From: Fasciolopsis buskii
Taxonomy: Eukaryota > Platyhelminthes > Trematoda > Plagiorchiida > Fasciolidae
Length of the DNA: 64,000 nt
Assembly: GCA_008360955.1 (NCBI GenBank)
Contig: LUCM01004690.1
Location: 62,001-126,000 of the forward strand
Direction: 5' to 3'
The translations under genes and the position numbers were made by a program. The notes under the pieces were generated by a model. It did not search any database, was not told where the DNA came from, and saw only the letters and a list, made by a program, of their open reading frames with translations. This document shows, piece by piece, positions 50,401-60,440 of the stretch (position 1 is the first letter of the stretch; each line of letters begins with the position of its first letter).

Positions 50401-53400
50401 TCGAAGCTAAATGAGCTTGGATCAGTCTTAACATGATAACACAACTCCGACTCAGCCATCGATGTCATAGTCGAATCTGTGTGATCAACAGTCAAGCCAA
50501 GATACGGTTGTCGTGCGGAGCCTTTTCACACCTGAGTGTGGCTGTTTCATGGTCATCTAATATCGCTATAACTACGTTGACATTTGGACTCAATTATCGA
50601 TCTGTTATCCCTTGACCTACTCCTTCCTGCCTTCTGGATAAATCACTTTAAAGTAACTTCTACAAGAAGACCACTTGAGCGGTAAAGTATTACAAATAGT
50701 CATAGTTTCCTGTCAGCAAGAAATCTATACTCAATAGAACCGTAAGAATATACCTCGCAGACGTCGTAGTCGAGGAATTAGCTAAAGCCAAAGAGGTATT
50801 TGCCACAAATGGATATCCGGATTCACGAGACCCCAAAGTAGAAAGGAGACAAGTTTGATGATTCCTTTTAGGGTAAATGTGCCAGCCAAACTTAGCGGCC
50901 AGTGATCGTTTGAGGAACATCTGCTACGCCGATCCACTCCTTGATTTTACGATGAGAAGTCGTGTGCGATAGGAATGGAGAGATCATCCATGGTAAACAG
51001 GAAAGACTGGACCGTTGGGCAGAACATTTCAAGGATCAGTTTAGCTGGCCATACGCTATCGTGTCCAGTCCGACGTCTGGAGCTGCAAATCCTTGGTAGG
51101 TGTCAATTGATCCCCCAACGGAAGTGGAAGTGGAGTCGAATATTAGGCTTCTGAGGAGAGAAAAAGCTGCCGGTCCCGACGACCTTCCCCTAATTCTTTT
51201 CAAATTGGGTGGAGAAGTGCTGATGAAATCACTTACCTCTTTGCTTCGTGATATTTGGAACGAGGAGAGTATTCCGTTATCGTGGGGTGAGTCACTGATT
51301 ATACCCATTTTCAAGAAGGATGCACGGAATGACTGCAGCAATAATCGTGGGATCAGTTTAATTCCGATAGTTGCTGAGGATTTAGCTTCGATAATGCTGC
51401 ACCGTTTGACACCGATTCGCGAGAGTAATATCCGCGAACAACAGGCCGGATTTCGGCCAGGTCGAGGTTGCAACGACCAGATATTCACTCTTCACCAAGT
51501 ACTCGAAACGCGCCACATGCACCGGCGCCCTACGATCGTAGTCTTCCTGGACTTGAAAGGTGCTTTCGACTCCGTGGATCGACCAGCACTATTCAGTTAT
51601 CTCCACTGGAAGGGCATACCAACGAAGTTCGTAAACCTGTTGCGAGCATTGTGCTCGCATACCTATGGTCGTGTTCGGGTATACAGTGAACTGTCACGTT
51701 TATTCGAAACAACTAGTGGCGTTCGACAAGGGTGTCCCATCTCTCCATTCTTGTTCAACTTCGTCATGGACGAGGTGATGGAAGATGCTTTAGAAGGTCT
51801 CCGGGATGTAGGAGTCGAACTGGGAAGTGGAGGAAAGCTTTGTTACCTAGATTACGCAGACGACGTCATGTGCCTGTTCGAGTCTGCGGACCATGCACAA
51901 CGGGCACTAGATAAACTGTCGAGATCGGTTGCTCGGTTTGGCATGTGCTTTGCACCTTCAGAGTGTAAGTACTGTTACAGGACTGGACGACAGCAGCGCC
52001 GAACTTTATACTGGATGGAGAGGAACTAACGATTGTGGACCGTTTCACCTACCTTGGTAGCTGCGTGTCCAACGACGGTAGCTCGGGATTGGAGGTAATT
52101 ATGCGTATATCCAAGGCTCGTGCAGCTTACGCTGGATTGAAGCACTTGTGGCGTCGGCCTGATGTTTCACTGAAGTTGAAAGGCCGCGTATATTATGCCA
52201 CATTGCGCTCAGTTCTGTTGTATGGTTGCGAGACGTGGAGTATGCGTGTGGGCGATGTTCGTCGGTTGGAGGTTTTCGACAACCGATGTTTACGTAGTAT
52301 GGCTAGGAGTGGATGCAGTGACCGGGTGAGTAATATTGAGGTTAGGAATCTGGTATTGGGTGCCACTTCTGAGAATAGCTTGTTTCAGCGTATGAAACTT
52401 AGTAGACTGTGCTGGTTGGGTCACGTGTTGCGTATGACACACGAACACTCGTCTACCATACCGTGTCCTATTTTGTGTTCCTCCTAAGGAATGGAAGAAG
52501 CCATGTGGAGGCCAACAGATGACGTGGCAACGTGGGATGAGAAAATGTACAGCGAAGTTAGGGAAATTAGGTGTCTCACGCCTTCGTGGTTGCAGTCCGA
52601 AAGACTCGTCGACTTGCTGGCTGGAGACACTCAAGGATATGGCAGTGAACCATGAACAGTGGCGATCGTGTTGTCATTTTCTATCGAATCAGAATGATTG
52701 AAAACACGTGTGCGTTTGTACAGTTAGGCTGTGTTCCGTGTGTAGGCTGCAGCAGCACCTTATCTTTTCCCGCCTGTGTAGATCCACTCCCTGTTCCCCT
52801 TTGATATTCACTCTTTTTATATAAACGTGTAACTCTGGGGAAAGGCAGCGGTCAGTGAGGCTTGCCTTGCTGTTTAACCCTGAACGCTGAACGATGATGA
52901 TGATGATGATGATGATGATTTTACGATGACATCATTTTTTCTCACCTAATATCAAACGTAAGCTTTAATAGATACGATCTCATTTCGTGCTTTTCGAGAC
53001 ATTTATGCTCCTGGTGTGAGCTATGTTGATCACGAGATGTCCAGCTGTTCGCTTTCACGTCCACCGGCCTGTATCGGTGACTCACACTGGCCAACTTGAC
53101 AACAACCACCGCTGACCTTGGCCACGGTAACCACCTGTTAGACTTGCTAGTCGTTTACTTCACTCCACGTGGTCGCCGGTTTGAAAACGAAATCGAGTGG
53201 TGCAAGAATTTTTCTGATTTGCACTGTTGAGCTAACGGGTGTTTTCTAATAAACCAAATTTTGGCTGCAAAGTCATAGAAACAAAATGTTTCGAGTGGCG
53301 ATTAAAACCGATTCCCCCTTTATGAATCCGTCAATGTGGAAGTGAATAGGATAGCGTCATGGACGATAAGCTTTTCCCAAGTAGGTAAATTTCCTGTAAC

Positions 53401-56400
53401 CGATGTGCGCACGAACATCACTGGTGTCATTAGTGGGGTTAACAACGAACAAATGGCATCTATACGGGTCGCACCCATTATGATAGAGGTTATTAAACCA
53501 ATAACAAATCTGTGCCTTAGATTAGTCTACGCAGGTAAATGAAGACAGAAAAATTGTTGGTTTGCTCCCCTCGTGGATGAACCAGTTCTTACTGCAAAAA
53601 GTTATTGTCTTTACAAATAACAGTTTATAAAACATGCGGAAAACTGGTAGCTAATAACAATTGACGCGTTTTGTCACTGCATAGCTATCTCGAAAATCTC
53701 CATTTTAAACAGACAAGTATCAGCTCGTTAAAAGTTCACGTTGTTTTTGGCAAAACTATTCCTAGCATTCGTGTTTCACTGTGGAAATCGGATCACACTT
53801 GGAATGGCAATCCAATCTCACACTTTACATGCCAATAATCTGTTACTAATTGTCACAGAAATTATTCCTCCCTCATTTCGAATCGTGTAGTGTTTTGAAT
53901 GACTTGTGCGCAATAAGTTACACACGATGGACAGGTAGCAAATAACTATCTAACAGGAGTTCCATACTGAATACACTGAACAGTCGAACAATTAGTTGTG
54001 TCAACAATGGACAATTTTTTTATTCATTCTTCAAACAAACTAAGCATGCTCATTTTGGACTATAGCACTGAGATCGGGAAAATTTTTGATTTCAATGAAT
54101 TCCTCCCGTCCCACCCTCCTCCCGGAGTCCGTACAATTATACAGGCCGGTGAAGGAATAGAGGATCAAAGCTTTTGTTTGGTCAAACAAGCACTCATCAA
54201 TTTTCGGCTTCACAACAACGCGAATGACAAACTGGAATGAGGCGAATGTCATGTCTACTTAACCGGGGCTTGTGCAAACGACAGAAACGCAGCAGGTTAA
54301 GGTTATTCGTGCAGGAATCTTGGAGAATTGAAACCCAACAATCAGTGACCTATCCGGAATATGACCGATGACCAAATTAAATCAGTTAACAAACAAAATA
54401 AAATAGTAAGCCAGCAGGCGTTCTCTGTGAAGAATATTACTCAGAGGAAAGTACATGCGTGAAGCATTTACTATTCATTCGATTCACCGTGTAAGTATTC
54501 ATAGGAATTTTGGGGCTTTATCTCTGCATGCAACGGAACCAGTCCGAACGTGATTAATTTTAGGAAGTAATGAAATGAATGTTCTGTATGGCCGGATTGC
54601 ATGATTGTGATAACTCGGTAGGTCACCAATCAGTTTCATCTTACACATCAAGAAAGGTGACAATAAATCTAATGTCTCTGATACTCCACCGTTCAACATT
54701 CAGTTTTGACTAGAACATTTTGTAATGACCAGTTTTAGCTTTGATTAGGCTATTTACAACAACTTGATATAGTTGGTCACACTGGTCGTTACCCAATTTT
54801 CTTGTAACTGATTTTAGGCCAGAGAGCGTGGTTACCAACATGGTTTGTCATATGCAACTCTACACTTCCGACTTATGATTAACTGAAACATATCCTTTGT
54901 ACAGGACAGTACGACCACAACAAATGGAGAAGGCAATCGACACCGCGGCACAACTCAATCAAAGGAAGTCGCCCGAAGAAGCAACAACGGCTGTGTCAAA
55001 AGCGCTATTCAAAAGAAAAAGACCGCGGCAACAACAGACACGCGCAGCAGAGACAGAACGCAGATTGTCAACACGACTCCTTCAGCTGAGAGTAACAGTT
55101 CAAGTCACTCCGCACAATTGGACCAGCACGGCCAGATGGAGGTCCAAAAGAACGAAAACGCAAATGTTCGGCACATGGGGTAGAGTCGACCTGGGAAAGC
55201 CAGCTAGTCAGAATGTGTATCTCGCCTGACTGTGGTCTGGAAAAGATGACATACTCGGCCGAGCAAATTCTGAGGACTTGTTTCACTTCGCAATAAACGT
55301 GTGAACCGCTCGCTTGCCTTCTCGTTACACTACCATTTCTTCAATCCAAAATGACAGAAGCTTGGCATTTCGGACCTATTGCTTCCACATATGAGCACAG
55401 TACGTGTCAAAAGACAGTCTTCAGCACTAGAGATCCTAGATGCACCTCTAGTATAGTTTACAGAGGTTGATAGGTTTCGATACTTTATCCTGTCGACTAA
55501 CGTTAGCGTACAACTGTCTGTTGAGGTGGTTAGAAAAAAAATAACAGTCTACTTTATGAATATTCATCTTTAATCTGATGAACTAAGTCGGAGTGACATC
55601 AGCAATCGCAATAGAAAATGGTCTTATCTGGGTCAGGGAAATATATGCGTTGTTATCAATGGAATCGCTATATTGCAACGAGTAATGTGAAACAGCTTTC
55701 AAGCAAATAGTGTACAAGGCGAGCAAAACATACACAGTTAACTGACTCAGACAGTTTGAACACCCACCACGTTTCTCAGCCCCCGGGTCAGCATAGTAAA
55801 AGAGCGACCAACATATAACCAGTTGACCGTTTATTTATTCAAGTAGGTCATTCACCTAGTCGATTGGTCAGTCAGTCATTTATTCATTCGATTTTTCTAC
55901 TTACCTACCCATCCACCTCTGTCGCTTATTTTTAGCCATATCACTAACTGGTCCCTCGAAGAGTCAAAAGATCCGATATCGGATTAGCTAGTTAAACATT
56001 GCGTTGGATTATATTTCAGACTGCAATTCGATCGACTGGTTCCTTTTAGCTTACCTGCAATTTCTAGCTGTTCGTTTTCATTAGGTAACGTCCTTAGTCT
56101 TACCGAACAAATGACTATTCCCTCACTTGGTTGCCAGTCCACGGGATGTTTAGGAAACAGTTTATTGGATCCAAGCATTGCAGCCTGGGTTAATTGTTTG
56201 CTGCACCGCATGCGGCATACTTGTCAGTAAAACGTGTATTAGTTTAACTGAAACTCAAATGCACTGAATGAGAATTTCCCACATATGAGGAACACGTTAA
56301 TACGTGACTACATAAAGCCAGTTCGTTGTGTGCTTACCCGGATACGACGGACACAGGGTTCACGAATCGTATAGGTCAGTAATTACTAGGACTATTGGAA

Positions 56401-59076
56401 CGAAAGCTTGAATACATATCCGTCCTATGTTTTACTTAGGTTGTTGGGCTTTTTCGTTAGAAATTTTGTCCATATGGATAGGTAGTAATAAACTGCATTC
56501 ACCTGAAGGTTTGCAAAGGCAGGTTATTCATATCAAATGACTTCCAAAAACAAAAAATCTGTCATTCACTTGGCAATGAGGCGGATATCCAAGTGGCTTT
56601 CATCTATTGAGTTCTTTCTTACTGATCGATCCCTCAATCAGTCAACCAACAATGGGGAAACAACTCCTAATGTTGAGATACTCTCTACGTACCATGTAAT
56701 TTCAGTGTGTCGTTACTGACCACAAATATTTTGGCGCCAAATAGAAGCAGTTTGGCCTGAAATACAAGACCATAATGAGTGAGGACTTCACACGTCGTAT
56801 GGAGTTCGTTCGCCATGCCAATCTGTAATAAACGCAAGAGATCAGGACGAGTTTAAATTAGTCCATTCCGAAGCTGATAAGCCTTAAATGAGCCATTTTG
56901 GCGACTCGCTTGCGAGGTTCCGTTATTCTGAATTAGATAACATTTGATCTTGAGATCGACGTCTTTTGCTGGGTCGAAATAAGGAGCTCCACCATCAATC
57001 AGGAGGGTATTCAACACGGGAGTGCCCTGAACCAAAATAGCCCAATGAGTTTGCCTGAAGACCACAGTATCACCCGCGAGGGGCAAAATAACATTATCTT
57101 ACCTGATATTATACGACCAGCGATGCTGGTAGCAAGCTTAAGAGGCAAATAACCTGTAATACACATCTTTGTAAAGTGAAATGTAATGTGCTTGCCTTGG
57201 TACTGACACTCTCGGGAAGAATTAGAGACTGTGGCAGCGTGCTACGTTTCATGAAGTAGTTCAGCATGTGATATGATCGCTCAACTGTCCATAAAGAAAC
57301 GATGGAAGCACTGTACAGCTGTTTCATCCTTGTTAGGAATGATGACCAGTGCATATGGACCGCGCCCGAACTGGCACGCGAACTGGCACGCGAACCCGAA
57401 CAAAGACGAACGATTCTGAGTCGAACGCCTTAGCCATTACGCTACCGGGCAGGCTCTGAACGGTTTGTTCAACTTCACCACGTGATCATGTTGCACCTAT
57501 CCGTCACTGATTTGCACGACCACTGGCCGCTAACGCACAGCAAACGGCTGGCGCATAGCAGGCGATCCCTACTGACAGACGACTTCTCTGCAGGTAGCCT
57601 AAGTAAGACGAAGTCTTTGGATATGACCTACGGAGCCTGGCTAATTGGTGTCTGTTAGTAGTAGGAAACTGAATGTGTTTATTTGGTGCCGGATCCTTCA
57701 CAAATCTTCTTTCTGCCACAAGCCTCTGGTATTCGTAGGCTCAGCTTTCTTTAATTACTTGTTAATCAGCGCAGCTTTCAGTGTCAGTCCACCGGAATAA
57801 TCACTTGCAGAATGAGAAATTCTATCCCATTTGTCTTATCTTCCTGGCCCCTGATGAAGCCATTTGATTGTTGTAATTTTTTGCTTTCTGTTCATGCACG
57901 TGAACTTCTCGTCTGTCCCAGCTACTAATTGGTGTGTCTATTCCAACTAATCAATACGGGGTCCTCCCATTTTTGCCGTTTGCATCAAATATTGACCTGC
58001 ACCCCAAATCTGGTAGACCTGTCAACAATAGTTATTAGAAAACAGTGGATTACAAAGACGAATCTGAGTTTGCGGTCGGATCATGGACCTCAACCAACAG
58101 CCATACCAGATGAAGTCAGCTCTTTCTTTAGTCCCGTCAGCACGCATTCACACATCACGGTACTTCGACTGGTGCGTACGCAAACAGAAGTTACGCCCAG
58201 GCCCTAGTATCCTGTTTTCAACACAGCCATGGACCTATGTCTGCATGGTTTTCTTGTTCACTGAATTCTGTGATGTCCCAACCATTACCGACTCTGCTCT
58301 CCTTCGAATATCACATTGCTGAAAGCTAGTTTGTGATTTGGTTTCGATGCTAATCCGTCGTAAGTTTTTCCAAATTTCAACTGAAGACAACACAATCGGC
58401 GGCAAAATCGAGCAATGGATTTCATACTGTTATTTTCACTTGTTTCAAGTGAATCTAACCACACCGAATGCAAGAAAACTTGCATGAACAAAATGAATTA
58501 GTCTGATAAAGTGGAACGAAAAGAGCTCAACTAACATAGGGAAGAATGTGTCGTCGTACTATCCGTGTATTTTGCAGTCTTGATACTATGAAATAGTTCT
58601 TCTTAATGTAGAGTAAACTACACACGAGTAGAGCTTGGTTTCCGTGGTTAGTCAAACAAAGTCCCTTGAACGCAGGATAAGGTATAGAGAGTGCGCAGCG
58701 ATGAAATTGTTAATTAGATGGGATAATTGATTACCTATCCTCAGTAATAACCTGGCCAGTTGAAGTACCCGAACGGGACCGTAGGAGATTCATCTAGTTC
58801 CGTTGACCCTACTTCAAACGTAAATGTTACAAACAAGGAAGTACGTTTTTTGATGAGTAGTAACTAACGATAAACAATATCAACATTATTTATGACTAAA
58901 GTAACCATTGTGGGGAATGAATGTTCCGTATAGTTTATGGAAAAGTTGTCAGAACCGTTTACAGAATCTACCTTATTGCCTACAGTCCAGCAAAAGGAAG
59001 CTTTTATTAAGCTAACTCCGGTAACATTGAATAAAGTTAGTTTCGTTTCCCGAAAACAGTACAGGTGATACAGTGA
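47170..59076 (-). CDS. Fibrocystin-L (PKHD1L1)-like gene, partial (whole span seen)
   Basis: Minus-strand exons, in order from 59.1 to 47.2 kb, give an unplaced extracellular segment, a G8 domain, the VDW segment that follows G8, a YPIHFH segment and a parallel beta-helix segment. That is the domain order of fibrocystin-L and related G8 proteins, which are very large, mostly extracellular membrane proteins. Exons at 57097-56910, 56822-56689, 56200-56055, 53393-53309 and 47457-47170 are supported by family motifs. Those at 59076-58869, 58380-58289 and 58018-57958 rest on splice sites and phase. Exons between 56.0 and 53.4 kb and after 47.2 kb are missing, as are the N- and C-terminal parts. 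An in-frame TGA in the YPIHFH exon and one GC donor raise the chance of a decaying copy. Confidence 0.7.
48357..48539 (-). pseudogene. Possible PbH1-like fragment
   Basis: Sixty codons read HKLVFLDGIFDKSVDQGILV, then QNRVAFITNSSALAYLSPIP. This resembles the LVLQGGLDES...HSLIVNV part of the intact PbH1 exon 1 kb away. A TGA separates it from an open frame upstream in the same register (48540-48655). It could be a duplicated, decaying PbH1 exon or a chance resemblance. Confidence 0.25.
48673..48815 (+). repeat. Short foldback element (arms only)
   Basis: A left arm (GGGAGATTGAATGCTTTCAT) and an inverted right arm (AGTGCTTCCATGGTTTCTTA ... TTGAGCG) of the foldback family sit almost back to back, with no tRNA-like core. 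It is a diverged MITE-like deletion derivative of the elements at 27, 49 and 57 kb. Confidence 0.65.
49158..49614 (+). mobile_element. Foldback/tRNA-Leu element with both inverted arms (copy D)
   Basis: This is the clearest copy. A left arm at about 49198-49287 (ATGATCGCTCAACTCACC ... AGTGCATAT) is repeated inverted at 49504-49599. Between them lie the inner segment and the tRNA-like core at 49424-49499. The two arms are about 85-90% alike by eye. The element has no ORF of its own. It lies in an intron of the fibrocystin-L-like gene. Confidence 0.75.
49424..49499 (+). tRNA. tRNA-Leu(CAG)-like sequence in copy D (degenerate)
   Basis: It starts GCCCGGTAGCC with an intact D-stem and the CTCAGAA loop. 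The T-arm 3' side (GTGCCAGTTCGGCC) no longer pairs, so a functional tRNA is unlikely. Confidence 0.45.
50943..50955 (+). repeat. Target-site duplication, left copy
   Basis: GATTTTACGATGA here is repeated exactly at 52917-52929, flanking the RTE insertion. Confidence 0.85.
50956..52916 (+). mobile_element. 5'-truncated RTE retrotransposon insertion
   Basis: The insertion is bounded by an exact 13-bp direct repeat and ends in a (GAT)n tract, the usual simple-repeat tail of RTE elements. It starts inside the linker between endonuclease and reverse transcriptase (ERLDRWAEHFKDQFSW), so the endonuclease is missing. The 3' untranslated region is 52702-52893. Because the duplication is perfect and the coding part has only a few lesions, this is a fairly recent insertion. 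It sits in the intron between the YPIHFH and PbH1 exons, in the orientation opposite to that gene. Confidence 0.9.
50975..52701 (+). pseudogene. RTE reverse transcriptase, nearly intact but broken
   Basis: The protein contains KAAGPDDLPLILFKLGGEVL, RGISLIPIVAEDLASIMLHR, QQAGFRPGRGCNDQIFTLHQ, FLDLKGAFDSVDRPALF, GVRQGCPISPFLFNFVMDEV and LDYADDVMCLFES. Both catalytic boxes (F-D and YADD, the latter at 51853-51864) are intact. After a frameshift near 51975 the C-terminal part continues (VDRFTYLGSCVSNDGSS, then RLCWLGHVLRM). A second frameshift near 52465 leads to the last 60 codons, ending at 52701. A TAG near 51092 also interrupts the first frame. The enzyme would copy RNA into DNA, but this copy cannot make it. 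Confidence 0.9.
52894..52919 (+). repeat. (GAT)n tail of the RTE element
   Basis: About eight ATG/GAT triplets at the 3' end of the insertion. RTE elements characteristically end in short tandem repeats instead of poly(A). Confidence 0.85.
52917..52929 (+). repeat. Target-site duplication, right copy
   Basis: Exact repeat of 50943-50955. The first bases overlap the GAT tail, so the real duplication could be one or two bases shorter or longer. Confidence 0.85.
53309..53393 (-). CDS. Fibrocystin-L-like gene, YPIHFH exon with in-frame TGA
   Basis: After TCGGTTACAG the frame reads KFTYLGKAYRP, TGA (53359-53357), RYPIHFHIDG and FIKGES to a weak GTTTTA donor. Fibrocystin-L and relatives have G-x-A-x-R-x-G-R-Y-P-I-H-F-H here, with Gly exactly where the TGA stands. 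A single G-to-T change in GGA explains it. Frame is kept on both sides, so it is a nonsense change and not a frameshift. The donor is poor and its phase does not fit the next known exon. Confidence 0.7.
54905..55183 (+). CDS. Candidate terminal exon, unknown hydrophilic protein
   Basis: A CTTTGTACAG acceptor is followed by 92 codons to TAG, starting DSTTTNGEGNRHRGTTQSKE. An AATAAA lies at about 55293. The product is Asn/Ser/Lys/Gln-rich and probably disordered. A second frame over the same DNA is also open, so coding cannot be decided. It lies on the strand opposite the fibrocystin-L-like gene, in one of its introns. Confidence 0.15.
   Translation, partial: DSTTTTNGEGNRHRGTTQSKEVARRSNNGCVKSAIQKKKTAATTDTRSRDRTQIVNTTPSAESNSSSHSAQLDQHGQMEVQKNENANVRHMG
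56055..56200 (-). CDS. Fibrocystin-L-like gene, exon after G8 (VDW segment)
   Basis: From GCGGTGCAG to a strong GTAAGC donor, 146 bp. It reads KQLTQAAMLGSNKLFPKHPV, then DWQPSEGIVICSVRLRTLPN and ENEQLEIA. Family members have T-x-L-x-x-A-x-x-G-S-x-x-L...V-D-W-x-x-G-D-x-I-V-I-A-S-T...E-N-E immediately after the G8 domain. The alternative acceptor at 56184 (AACCCAG) would shorten it by 16 bases. The incoming phase fits the GTAGAG donor of the preceding exon. Confidence 0.8.
56689..56822 (-). CDS. Fibrocystin-L-like gene, G8 domain part 2
   Basis: A strong acceptor (GCGTTTATTACAG) opens 44 codons reading IGMANELHTTCEVLTHYGLV, then LLLFGAKIFVVSNDTLKLHG. This is the second half of a G8 domain, ending in the typical G-A-K-x-x-x-V...G-T-L-x-L-H-G. 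The donor is either GTAGAG (used here, phase-compatible with the next exon) or GTACGT four bases earlier. Confidence 0.8.
56910..57097 (-). CDS. Fibrocystin-L-like gene, G8 domain part 1
   Basis: The frame reads DNVILPLAGDTVVFRQTHWA, then LNTLLIDGGAPYFDPAKDVD and LKIKCYLIQNNGTSQ. L-P-x-A-G-D-x-V at the start, L-x-x-L-x-I-x-G in the middle and the NNGT turn match the G8 signature. The best exit is a GC donor (CAA/GCGAGT), leaving an 87-base intron before part 2. No GT donor fits the frame. The acceptor (AGGTAAG) is weak, so the left edge is tentative. Confidence 0.75.
57250..57690 (-). mobile_element. Foldback/tRNA-Leu element, copy E
   Basis: Minus-oriented copy with arm at about 57265-57358, tRNA-like core 57362-57450, and inner segment to the common end (TTAGTAGTAGGAAACTGAAT) near 57655-57675. 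Near 57370-57395 a short unit (CTGGCACGCGAA) is duplicated, lengthening the core. It lies in an intron of the fibrocystin-L-like gene. Confidence 0.75.
57958..58018 (-). CDS. Candidate fibrocystin-L-like exon just before G8
   Basis: After ATTGTTGACAG, 61 bp read VYQIWGAGQYLMQTAKMGGP plus one base to a GTATTG donor. Joined to the next exon it gives MGGPHNVILPLAGD, and the Trp-Gly at its start fits the W that precedes the LP-x-AGD motif in G8 domains. Supported by phase and context, not by strong identity. Confidence 0.35.
58289..58380 (-). CDS. Candidate fibrocystin-L-like exon
   Basis: Good splice sites (GTGTTGTCTTCAG and GTAATG) enclose 92 bp open in two frames. One reads LKFGKTYDGLASKPNHKLAF. 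The other, which fits the phases of both neighbours, reads EIWKNLRRISIETKSQTSFQ. No domain match is visible, so the frame remains undecided. Confidence 0.3.
58869..59076 (-). CDS. Candidate fibrocystin-L-like exon (extracellular segment)
   Basis: From TGGCCTCGCAG to a GTTAGT donor, 69 codons plus one base read LYCFRETKLTLFNVTGVSLI, then SVNGSDNFSINYTEHSFPTM. Potential N-glycosylation sites (NVT, NGS, NFS, NYT) and beta-like patterning fit an extracellular protein such as the IPT-rich region upstream of G8. It is placed by order and phase only. Confidence 0.4.
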
Positions 59077-59970
59077 CTGCGAGGCCAGAACCATGCTACT
59101 ATTCGCCAGATCCAATCTCATCTAAGGACTAGCCCATTTCTGTGAATGAGAACGCAAAAGCAAGATCCAAAGTTGATTGCGTGTGCTTGCCACCGAATAC
59201 GATAATTCGCGTCGATGTTTCGCGAAATCCGTGTTAGCATAAGATTACAGTGAAACGCATTATAAGGTCGGCCCATCTCATGCTTTCTCTATAATCTATT
59301 ACACCAAACCGGAGAAACTAATACGCGTCTCGAAGAACGTGGAGGTTGCAGCTTTCTCATCTCAGTTAACCACCCTTTGCACAAGTCTTTTCCCGGCACG
59401 TCATATGTACACTAACTTATTGCTGACCCTTTGTCCTCTGACTGTCACCTGCCACAGAGAGCTATGAGTGTCGTGTGTGTAAGATCACTAATCGAGGCCG
59501 TTTTAACAAAAAAAACATATCAAAACATGTAAGGACACCTAAAGGAACCTCATATTCTGTTCAGAAAACTTGATAACAGGTCTAGATTTGTTGAGGTGGA
59601 TTGAGTTTCGTAGACTGCCAACATAACAAACTTTTTCGTAGATGAAACAGGGAAGAACAATGAAACGGAGAATTCACTAAAGTCTTGACATTTTCACGGC
59701 TTTTACGCAGAACAACCATTAATATGAGTCACATAATTCGTACTGTTGATAATCAAGTTAATCTAAAGCAAAACCAAACTCAAAGCTGCTTAACAGGAAA
59801 TTAAGTTTTCCATAGGCCTAGAATAAAGAACTTCGTTACAGTTTCTCCATGTTTTTGTAATCGACTTTTAGATAAGCTGGCACGAAGAAATTTGTTTCCC
59901 ACAGGGCAGCCTGGAACGGATGCTACATATTTTCGATCCTTATCTGGGAGGGTTGCGACAGAAATACCTG
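59077..59970. other. No gene recognised
   Basis: No domain-bearing ORF or shared repeat was seen. More upstream exons of the minus-strand gene may be here but cannot be called. Confidence 0.5.
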
Positions 59971-60033
59971 TGTACTATATACATATATATATATACATAT
60001 ATCTATACATATATGTATATATATATATATATA
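59971..60033. repeat. (TA)n/(ACATAT)n microsatellite
   Basis: About 60 bp of interrupted TA repeats, directly followed by a short hairpin (60033-60068). A second short TA tract follows at 60107-60126. Confidence 0.9.
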
Positions 60034-60068
60034 CGTTTGACAATGAGTCCTTGTTTGGATCAAAACGT
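60033..60068 (+). other. Hairpin with degenerate hammerhead-like bases
   Basis: ACGTTTGA (60033-60040) pairs with TCAAAACGT (60060-60068) around a loop containing GAGTCC...GGA. The GAGTCC/GGATC pairing followed by AAAAC recalls helix II and the GAAA box of hammerhead ribozymes, but the CUGANGA box is not intact (TTGACAA). Confidence 0.25.
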
Positions 60069-60184
60069 CATGATAAACGTATTAACTCAGTGTAGGCCTT
60101 CTCAAATCTAATATATATATATATACATGAAGGCTCTGTTTGCTCAGGAACTAAATAAAGTTTCTTATTTTCTGTTCTATTCAG

Positions 60185-60440
60185 TTATGAAATGCTAGTG
60201 ATACCTTGTCAAATTGCAAGGTTGCAGAAGCATGTACTAAATCGTTCAGCGGCCATATATGATACGTTACTTCTGAATAAATGGAGTAACCTAAAACAGA
60301 CGAATTCCAGGCAAACATCAAAACATAAGAATTTATTGGTTTGTTTTAGAAGGTCTCCCCAAATCAAAGATAATACATTATGTCGTTTCGACGTGTCAGG
60401 TTCTCGACCACTTAGAAATTTACATGTTCTTGATAACTGA
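60185..60440 (+). CDS. Candidate terminal exon, unknown protein
   Basis: A TTTCTGTTCTATTCAG acceptor is followed by one base and 84 codons to TGA. It contains YEMLVIPCQIARLQKHVLNR and FRRSPQIKDNTLCRFDVSGS. The composition looks protein-like, but I recognise no family and the opposite strand is also open over much of it. Confidence 0.2.

Noticed and set aside
51036..51488. 150-codon minus-strand ORF
   Set aside because: It is the antisense of the RTE reverse transcriptase.
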